Part shown: positions 32,754 to 38,362 of the stretch, piece by piece | How the letters are laid out: every line of letters begins with the position of its first letter | Position numbering within the stretch: position 1 is the first letter of the stretch | NCBI RefSeq assembly: GCF_000622895.1 | Contig: NZ_AVCC01000028.1 | Coordinates: forward strand, 1 to 38,362 | Direction of reading: 5' to 3' | DNA length: 38,362 bases | Origin: Herminiimonas sp. CN | Lineage (GTDB): Bacteria; Pseudomonadota; Gammaproteobacteria; Burkholderiales; Burkholderiaceae_D | Translations under genes and position numbers: made by a program | The notes under the pieces: generated by a model | The model's database searches: none | Seen by the model: only the letters and a program-made list of their open reading frames with translations | What the model was told of the DNA's origin: nothing

Positions 32754-33731
32754 ATGACTAATCCTGATAAGCCCCTGCACCTTTTGCATGGTCAATTGGT
32801 TGAGGTGCGCAGCAGCCGCGAAATTGCCGCAACGCTTGATGCCGATGGCAAACTCGACGGTGTTTTGTTTATGCCGGAAATGGCGCGTTATTGCGGTAGC
32901 CGTATCCGCGTTTCGCGTCGCGCCGATAAGACCTGCGTAGCCGGGCATGGCTTGCGCAGCATGAAATCGACCGTATTCCTGCAAGATATGCGGTGCGATG
33001 GAGGATTCCACGATGGCTGTCAGCGGAACTGCCTGTTTTTTTGGAAAGAAGCATGGCTGAAACCGCTGGAGGCGGATGTTGAACCATTGCAAGCCGAAGC
33101 ACCGCTTGATAGTACTGCGCTAACTTGGTTAAACCAGCTCCCGACTCGGCGTGATGGCAGATATTTTTGTCAATCTACTGAGCTATACACCGCAACAAGG
33201 GAACTGTCCCGATGGGACATTACGCCATTTATTCGAGAGATTTTGCATGGAGAACTATCGCTGCATGAATTCCTGAAAATTATTTTACGCACAGTGCAAC
33301 ACCGTTTTTTTGGATGGGAAGAACCTGGATATCTGGTCGGGCCACAGGGGAAAAAAAATAAGGGGGATTTGAATCTCCAGGCAGGCGAATGGGTTGATGT
33401 TAAAAGCCCAGAGGAAATCCGGGAATTCCTCGATTCTAAGGGGAGTAATTGTGGTTTATTTTTCAAACCCACAATGTCCGATGCTCTTGGCGGGCGCTAC
33501 CAAGTCGAATTTCCCGTTAAAAAGATTATTTTGGAGCAAAATGGCAAGATGGTTAACTTGACCAATACCGTCGCTTTGAAAGGCGTGATTTGCCAAGGCG
33601 TATGCGTTAATAATTGCCCCCGTAGCGAATATCTCTATTGGCGCGAGAGCTGGCTTCGGCGTGCCGATGCTGCGGTAGCCGGCACTGAACATCCTGTAGT
33701 GATGCGACAAACCGAAGGCGGGGAAGTTTAG
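32754..33731 (+). CDS. unrecognised protein with two related cysteine-containing repeats
   Basis: This 325-residue soluble protein has no signal peptide. Residues about 12-103 and 210-303 are related: GQLVEVRSSREIAATLD against GEWVDVKSPEEIREFLD, GVLFMPEM against GLFFKPTM, and CLFFWKEAWLKP against YLYWRESWLRR. Cysteines recur before the Trp motif (81, 89, 93 and 280, 284, 288), plus 47, 61 and 233, which suggests metal or cluster binding. The middle (about 120-208) is different and has TPFIREILHGELSLHEFLKI and WEEPGYLVGPQGKKNKGDL. AAGGA stands before the ATG. I recall no function; the place beside wza-wzb-wzc homologues suggests a polysaccharide role. Confidence 0.85.
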   Translation: MTNPDKPLHLLHGQLVEVRSSREIAATLDADGKLDGVLFMPEMARYCGSRIRVSRRADKTCVAGHGLRSMKSTVFLQDMRCDGGFHDGCQRNCLFFWKEAWLKPLEADVEPLQAEAPLDSTALTWLNQLPTRRDGRYFCQSTELYTATRELSRWDITPFIREILHGELSLHEFLKIILRTVQHRFFGWEEPGYLVGPQGKKNKGDLNLQAGEWVDVKSPEEIREFLDSKGSNCGLFFKPTMSDALGGRYQVEFPVKKIILEQNGKMVNLTNTVALKGVICQGVCVNNCPRSEYLYWRESWLRRADAAVAGTEHPVVMRQTEGGEV

Positions 33732-34243
33732 CTGTAGTAGTTCCGACCGCATCTGACAGTCGCCCCGATTGGCCGGATTTGAAGTAATCGTCTCTTGCAT
33801 CAATGGCACTTTTATCATTGTGCCATCAATACTTGCCTTCGGCAGGTGATGCCTTCTGAAACCGTATATTCAGTAAGTCCTATTCTTCTCCTCGTAATAC
33901 TTCGAAAACCGGTTTTCCCATTCCGAATAGCGTGTATGGATGGCGCTGACGCTACCAAAGCGTTCTGTAGCCTATACCGCTAGCATCTTCTTGATCTCAA
34001 CGATTCTTAAAAGAAATTTACCTTGATAATACGCTGCGCTAGCGCCTTTATCGAGATAGTAAGATTGCTCATTTGTGCGATTGTAAATGGCCATTCTCCG
34101 ATGCGATTGAATGTATTGTTTTTATTGCACAAAAGATTGTTAATTCCACAATGAAATGATTTTTTTATTGAAATATTGCGGAACTTAAACAGTTGAGGTT
34201 CCTCAAAAACCATTCATTTTATTGACATTGTGAGGAATTTTAA
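33732..34243. other. AT-rich gene-free stretch of about 510 bases
   Basis: I see no credible gene on either strand. TTGAGG / CCTCAA (34194-34207) is a short inverted repeat 37 bases before the lipoprotein start codon. Composition is clearly more AT-rich than the DNA left of 28 kb. Confidence 0.45.
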
Positions 34244-35578
34244 TTGCATAATTCGACAATCTTTCAACTCAAAGCGCGCGCAATGTTGTGCACAAGTCTA
34301 ACCGTATTGCTTGCAGCTTGCGGGGGTGGTTCCGGTACAGATGCTACCCAAACAGATGCGCAACTGCTTGCAAGAAGGCATTATTGGCAGCAGACAACCA
34401 CCACATCACCAACCACTTCGACATCAACCACCACATCACCAACCACTTCGACATCAACCACCACATCACCAACCACTTCGACATCAACGACCACATCACC
34501 GACCACCACAACATCAACTACCACATCATCAACCACAACACCGGTTGCAACGAGTACAAAAAATTATTACGTGGCAACCACGGGTTCTGACTCCAACCCT
34601 GGTACGCAAGCCGCCCCGTTCAAAACCATCAAGAAGGCTGCGTCCGTGGCCACCGCCGGTTATATCGTGCATGTTGCCGACGGTACCTACAATGAGCAGG
34701 TCACCACGAATTCAAGCGGTACTGCAAGCGCCTATATCACGTATGTGTCCGATAACAAGTGGGGAGCAAAAATTGTTTCCCCGGGAACTGGAACAACTGC
34801 TGCCTGGCAGAATAATGGAGACTATGTTGCCATCCTTGGATTTGATGTGACAGGCGGTGGTGCTGTTGGCATTAATCACTCAGGCAGTGGCGATATTGCA
34901 AGCTACAATCATGTGCATAATATTCCCGCCGTAGGTTGTACGGGATATGGTGGCGCAGGTATCGGTTTTGATAATTACAATGGGAAAAGCGGGTTTCTAG
35001 CTGACTCCAATGTCGTCAACGATATTGGCCCTTTGGGGACTACTTGTTTCCGAGTCCAGGGAATTTATCCATCCATCCCGAATGGAACTGTTTCCAATAA
35101 CATTATTTATCGTGTTGTCGGTTATGCGATTAACACAGGGCATAACTCGTATACGAGCAAGATCGTGAATAATACGATGTTTGGCAATGGTAATCCTTCT
35201 CTCGATGGGGGTGGTATTGTCATTACTGCAAATGATTTTGCCACACAATCCCATGGGTTCATTGTTGCAAATAATATTATTTATGACAATCAGGGTATCG
35301 GTGTGCACGAGGAGGGGTCGCAAGGCGCTAATACCTATACCAATAACTTGATTTATGGAAATAATACCAATTGGGGAAATCTGGGTAGCTCCCACACCAG
35401 TGATGTAGCTGCTGCTCCACAATTCGTGAACTACATTCGTACTGGTGGCGGAAACTATCGCCTTGGTAGTACATCACCAGCAATTGGCAAAGGTTCCACG
35501 AGCTATGCGCCGTCAACTGATTTTGATGCCGCAATACGGTCAACTACCGTAAACGATTTGGGGGCGTATAAATATTAA
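34244..35578 (+). CDS. secreted beta-helix lipoprotein, possible polysaccharide lyase or epimerase
   Basis: This 444-residue protein starts at TTG (34244), with GAGGA seven bases upstream; the later ATG 34283 lacks such a site and would shorten the signal peptide. The signal ends in VLLAAC with lipidation at Cys26. A Thr/Ser-rich linker follows (about 50-105), coded by 30-base tandem repeats. From 106 on, YYVATTGSDSNPGTQAAPFK and TIKKAASVATAGYIVHVADG are the opening of right-handed parallel beta-helix proteins (DUF1565/pectate-lyase-like), then Asn-rich coils such as GTVSNNIIYRVVGYAINTGH. Catalytic residues cannot be placed. Lyases or epimerases of this fold often trim or edit exported polysaccharide; that use here is inference. 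Confidence 0.85.
   Translation: MHNSTIFQLKARAMLCTSLTVLLAACGGGSGTDATQTDAQLLARRHYWQQTTTTSPTTSTSTTTSPTTSTSTTTSPTTSTSTTTSPTTTTSTTTSSTTTPVATSTKNYYVATTGSDSNPGTQAAPFKTIKKAASVATAGYIVHVADGTYNEQVTTNSSGTASAYITYVSDNKWGAKIVSPGTGTTAAWQNNGDYVAILGFDVTGGGAVGINHSGSGDIASYNHVHNIPAVGCTGYGGAGIGFDNYNGKSGFLADSNVVNDIGPLGTTCFRVQGIYPSIPNGTVSNNIIYRVVGYAINTGHNSYTSKIVNNTMFGNGNPSLDGGGIVITANDFATQSHGFIVANNIIYDNQGIGVHEEGSQGANTYTNNLIYGNNTNWGNLGSSHTSDVAAAPQFVNYIRTGGGNYRLGSTSPAIGKGSTSYAPSTDFDAAIRSTTVNDLGAYKY
34401..34539 (+). repeat. 30-base in-frame tandem repeat coding a Thr/Ser linker
   Basis: The unit begins ACCACATCACCAACCACTTC and is 30 bases long. Copies lie at 34401-34430, 34431-34460 and 34461-34490 (last base changed), then a diverged copy at 34491-34520 and a partial one to 34539. 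Each unit codes ten residues (TTSPTTSTST), so gain or loss of units keeps the frame. Confidence 0.9.
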
Positions 35579-35597
35579 AGCGTACTAGGGCGTGAGT

Positions 35598-35630
35598 ATG
35601 GGGGCGTTGATTTTACAGCAACGCCCCCAT
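35598..35630 (+). terminator. strong GC hairpin after the beta-helix gene
   Basis: ATGGGGGCGTTG (35598-35609) and CAACGCCCCCAT (35619-35630) are perfect 12-base arms with a nine-base loop, 20 bases after the stop codon. No T-run follows at once, but AAAAAATTTTTTA lies at 35643-35655. It probably ends the plus-strand transcript and may serve the convergent PAP2 gene too. Confidence 0.65.
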
Positions 35631-35721
35631 TGCGTTAAGGTAAAAAATTTTTTAGTACATAAAAACTCAGGCTGTATATGAGACGCACATCAGCAAAATG
35701 ATTTATTTAGTAGGCACTGAA

Positions 35722-36336
35722 TTAGGTATTTAATTCCCACGTTTCCCAGTTGTATGTTTTCTCTTGCCCCGACAGATAAAGTGCTATGCGTTCCATCCAA
35801 TTTTCAATGGATATTGGTTCAGCGTACCAGACAGTCATGAAGACAAACACACTCAATGGAAGAATCCAGGGATTCAGGTTGAATGATGGTAAGGGGCCTG
35901 AAATCCAAATAAAACTGAAGCTGACAATTCCACCGAGAATGCATCCAGCAACGGCTTCTGAAACAGAGTGTTCTTTTAACACAACGAGAAGAATGCCCAT
36001 CAATATACCAAATATGATGCCAAGTAATATTCCTGTTGCTCGTATTAATGGTGGAAACCGTTGCAGCAGAAGATAAAATAACACTGGAATAACTGCAGTC
36101 GTAGAAGTCGCATGGCCACTGAGGGCTTTGAAATCAATTGCGTGAATGCCTGAACCCCAGCCTAAAAAAGCAATTTTTGAGATCGCAACCAGACTAATGC
36201 CTGCGGTAAATAGTAGAACCCACTGCCAAGCCGTGCGCCATGCTCTGCCAGTAATAAAATAAACCATAATTGCGACAGCAGCCGGAATCATAACCGCAGT
36301 GTCCCCAAGATGGACAATCTTCATCCATGGAATCAT
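35722..36336 (-). CDS. PAP2 superfamily membrane phosphatase
   Basis: The 204-residue protein has five to six hydrophobic segments. The PAP2 motifs are recognisable but diverged: KIAFLGWGSG, then FKALSGHATSTTAVIP as motif 2 with the catalytic His, and LKEHSVSEAVAG as motif 3, where Lys stands in place of the usual Arg before His. Enzymes of this type remove phosphate from undecaprenyl pyrophosphate or lipid phosphates, and recycling the polysaccharide carrier lipid would fit the locus. Start 36336 is the first ATG; no strong ribosome binding site. It is in the minus-strand group with the aminotransferase and sugar transferase, but 217 bases downstream of them. Confidence 0.85.
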   Translation of the reverse strand: MIPWMKIVHLGDTAVMIPAAVAIMVYFITGRAWRTAWQWVLLFTAGISLVAISKIAFLGWGSGIHAIDFKALSGHATSTTAVIPVLFYLLLQRFPPLIRATGILLGIIFGILMGILLVVLKEHSVSEAVAGCILGGIVSFSFIWISGPLPSFNLNPWILPLSVFVFMTVWYAEPISIENWMERIALYLSGQEKTYNWETWELNT

Positions 36337-36553
36337 AAAATATCAATGCCTTCATTTTATTTTATCGTGAACCATTTTTCATGATGATTTACAGTCTTAT
36401 TAGGAAGATATTCACGACTTTGTAGTGTCATCACCCAATATGGAAATTTTTATATCTTCCTGACGCGAAAAATCTGCTTGGAAATAAAAACTTCAGGAGA
36501 TCGATAGTCCGTCCTGGATGTAAGCTGAATTCTTACGATGGGTACGATGTGTG

Positions 36554-37753
36554 TTATTGATGCCTGGTAACTAATTTCTCAATGGTAGCCATCGCCAACA
36601 CTTCGTCAATTGTCTGACATGTCTGCTCCATATTTGTTGCGGTAAGGGTTGGATGCACAAGAAACATGATGCTGGTTTCACCTAATTCCTGTGCCACCTT
36701 TAAGCGATTCAGCGGACGATAATTCGTGTTGTCAAATGCCTTTTCCAGATACACCTCTGGACAAGTGCCTTGCATGCACGGCACACCTCTACCTGAGATT
36801 TCGTTTATGATGCGGTCACGTGTCCAGCCATCTGCCAGGTTTTCAGGTTTAACGAATACGTAATATTTATAGTAGGCATGCTCGATATTCGCCGGTACGT
36901 AAGGCACCCTTACGGTAGCGTATCGTTGGCATGTCGCACCGATTCTTTCCGCATTCCCCCGCCGCTGCGCCGACCATAAAGGCATGCGCTGCAACTGAAT
37001 GCGCCCGATCGCCGCCTGCATCTCAAGCATTCGCCAGTTGGTGCCAAAAGAATCATGTACCCACCGGAAACCAGGTGGGTGCGAGTTCTCATACACCGCT
37101 TCCCAAGATTTGCCGTGATCTTTATATGACCACATGACAGACCACCAGTCGCGATTATTGGTTGTCACCATGCCGCCTTCACCGCCTGTAGTCATGATCT
37201 TATCCTGGCAAAATGACCATGCGCCAATATGCCCAATACTGCCTACCATACGGCCCTTATAGCGTGCCCCATGAGCCTGAGCGCAGTCTTCTATCACATA
37301 TAGATTATGCGTGTTTGCCAGTTCCATGATTGGATCCATATCGCAGGGAAAACCTGCCAGATGGACGCAGATGATTGCCTTGGTGCGTGGTGTGGCTACT
37401 GCTTTTATTGTCTCTGCAGTAATATTCTGGCTGTTTCGATCTACGTCGGCAAAAATTGGCACGGCTCCGGCATTGATGATGCAGCTTGCAGAGGCCAAAA
37501 AAGTACGCGGCGTGACGATCACTTCATCGCCAACGCCAATCCCGAGTGCCTTGAGCGCTACATCCAGTGCAAGTGTGCCATTGGCGAGCGCGATCGCGTA
37601 ATCCGTTTCCACCCATGCAGCAAATTCTTTTTCAAATTCGCGACACTCGGTACCCGTCCAGTAATTGACTTTATTGGATAAAAGGACATTTTTAACGGCA
37701 TCAGCCTCTTCATCAGTGAAGTTAGGCCAGGGATCGAATGGTGTGTTTAACAT
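36554..37753 (-). CDS. DegT/DnrJ/EryC1/StrS-family sugar aminotransferase
   Basis: This 399-residue PLP enzyme transfers an amino group to a keto sugar nucleotide. The PLP Lys185 lies in SFCQDKIMTTGGEGGMVTT, and Asp156 in VIEDCAQAHGARYKG supports the pyridine ring. The N-terminal NYWTGTECREFEKEFAAW and ANGTLALDVALKALGIG are typical. Substrate specificity (for example perosamine, bacillosamine-type or 4-amino-deoxy sugars) cannot be read. It starts four bases after the sugar transferase stop codon, so both are in one operon. This implies that the repeat unit, or its first sugar, contains an amino sugar. Confidence 0.93.
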   Translation of the reverse strand: MLNTPFDPWPNFTDEEADAVKNVLLSNKVNYWTGTECREFEKEFAAWVETDYAIALANGTLALDVALKALGIGVGDEVIVTPRTFLASASCIINAGAVPIFADVDRNSQNITAETIKAVATPRTKAIICVHLAGFPCDMDPIMELANTHNLYVIEDCAQAHGARYKGRMVGSIGHIGAWSFCQDKIMTTGGEGGMVTTNNRDWWSVMWSYKDHGKSWEAVYENSHPPGFRWVHDSFGTNWRMLEMQAAIGRIQLQRMPLWSAQRRGNAERIGATCQRYATVRVPYVPANIEHAYYKYYVFVKPENLADGWTRDRIINEISGRGVPCMQGTCPEVYLEKAFDNTNYRPLNRLKVAQELGETSIMFLVHPTLTATNMEQTCQTIDEVLAMATIEKLVTRHQ

Positions 37754-37757
37754 AAAA

Positions 37758-38354
37758 TCACTTTAAAAGTGTTTGCACAATGTATTTGATGTCACTTAAC
37801 ATGGAGTAATTAAAGAAATATTCCTTGTTTATCTTTACCTTGTCGGGCCAGATAATGTTGTCATTATAATAAATAGGATCAACGACAGATAACAGTAGCG
37901 ACTCCTCATTTTTGTACTTAATGGATGCCGGCCCTGTAATTCCTGGCCGTAACAGTAATATCACCCTATCATTCCCCTCTAACATATCTGCATAACCCGG
38001 GACATCAGGGCGAGGCCCGACAAAGCTCATACTCCCGAAAAGAACATTAAATAGTTGAGGCAATTCATCAAGTTTATATTTTCTGAAGTAAGCGCCTGAT
38101 TTTGTAATTGATGAAATATTTTTTGCAGTTATGTGGCTTCTCGAATTATTGGTTGCATACATAGTTTTTATTTTATATATGCTTATAATATTTCCGTGTT
38201 GTCCGACGCGTTTTTGAATAAAAAAACCATTGCTACGAGTTTCTATTGCAGCAATTATCCAGCATAAAATAATCAAAGGCCAAAGAGTGATTAAGCCAAT
38301 CATTGAAAATAAAATATACAAAATTCTTTTTAATACAAAATCAGATTTTGACAT
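37758..38354 (-). CDS. initiating phosphoglycosyl transferase, small PglC-like type
   Basis: This 198-residue monotopic membrane enzyme moves a phospho-sugar from UDP-sugar to undecaprenyl phosphate, the first step of polysaccharide or glycan assembly. One hydrophobic re-entrant helix lies near residues 10-36. The catalytic Asp96-Glu97 dyad is in RKYKLDELPQLFNVL, followed by GSMSFVGPRPDVPGY, and IQKRVGQHGNIISIYKIKTM is the usual earlier block. It lacks the long N-terminal domain of WbaP or WcaJ, hence PglC-like. The gene seems complete, with ATG at 38354 eight bases from the window edge. It is the first visible gene of the minus-strand operon with the aminotransferase. Confidence 0.92.
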   Translation of the reverse strand: MSKSDFVLKRILYILFSMIGLITLWPLIILCWIIAAIETRSNGFFIQKRVGQHGNIISIYKIKTMYATNNSRSHITAKNISSITKSGAYFRKYKLDELPQLFNVLFGSMSFVGPRPDVPGYADMLEGNDRVILLLRPGITGPASIKYKNEESLLLSVVDPIYYNDNIIWPDKVKINKEYFFNYSMLSDIKYIVQTLLK

Positions 38355-38362
38355 TCTTATCA

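Noticed and set aside
33795..33983. 62-codon frame in the gap before the beta-helix gene
   Set aside because: No ribosome binding site, no family resemblance and unusual composition.
34401..34539. Regular 30-base repeats that could suggest a CRISPR array
   Set aside because: Units are directly adjacent with no spacers, in frame with an open gene, and code a Thr/Ser linker.

Overview
The window reads as chromosomal DNA of a betaproteobacterium of the order Burkholderiales, most like the Oxalobacteraceae. This is inferred from family content and gene order: trxC, ispD-ispF, an OmpR/EnvZ (RisA/RisS-type) pair, a tsaB-rimI-uracil-DNA-glycosylase run, and lplT/alr/radA. I cannot name a species. 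No rRNA, tRNA, CRISPR array, transposase or prophage gene was seen.

Layout. Positions 1-458 hold a possible gene end, an AT-rich stretch and a tight cluster of three DnaA-box-like sites. Positions 459-846 hold a guanidinium exporter (SMR family, Gdx/SugE type) on the minus strand behind a two-hairpin guanidine-II (mini-ykkC) riboswitch. From 0.97 to 6.9 kb the plus strand carries a CYTH-CHAD protein, thioredoxin 2, IspD and IspF of the MEP isoprenoid pathway, a DUF4404 protein, a small-subunit catalase and a ferritin-like protein of the encapsulated-ferritin family. From 7 to 17 kb most genes are on the minus strand: histidine kinase and regulator, ArfB, a CaiB/BaiF-type racemase, AMP nucleosidase, a shortened TPR protein, a spermidine-synthase-like protein, DUF2164, class II fumarase and a thioredoxin-fold protein. 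From 17.6 to 20.8 kb there is a three-gene plus-strand cassette: SGNH hydrolase, NodU/TobZ-type O-carbamoyltransferase and an unrecognised 123-residue protein. From 20.8 to 28.1 kb housekeeping genes return: tsaB, rimI, a family 4 uracil-DNA glycosylase, DUF1853, lplT (minus), alr and radA.

From 28.4 kb to the right end lies a surface-polysaccharide locus, more AT-rich toward its right end. A Wza-like export lipoprotein, Wzb-like tyrosine phosphatase and Wzc-like tyrosine autokinase form the export and control module. They are followed by an unrecognised protein made of two related cysteine-containing repeats and by a secreted beta-helix lipoprotein with a Thr/Ser tandem-repeat linker. On the minus strand are a PAP2 phosphatase, a DegT-type sugar aminotransferase and an initiating phosphoglycosyl transferase. 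Together they suggest assembly, export and possibly trimming of an amino-sugar-containing polysaccharide.

Two signals stand out beyond ordinary annotation. One is a family of about 60-bp intergenic elements with GGnGTAT/ATACYCC-type inverted ends, six copies between 2.5 and 26.7 kb and none seen in the polysaccharide locus. The other is the pair of poorly characterised modules: the SGNH-carbamoyltransferase cassette and the duplicated-domain protein at 32.8-33.7 kb.
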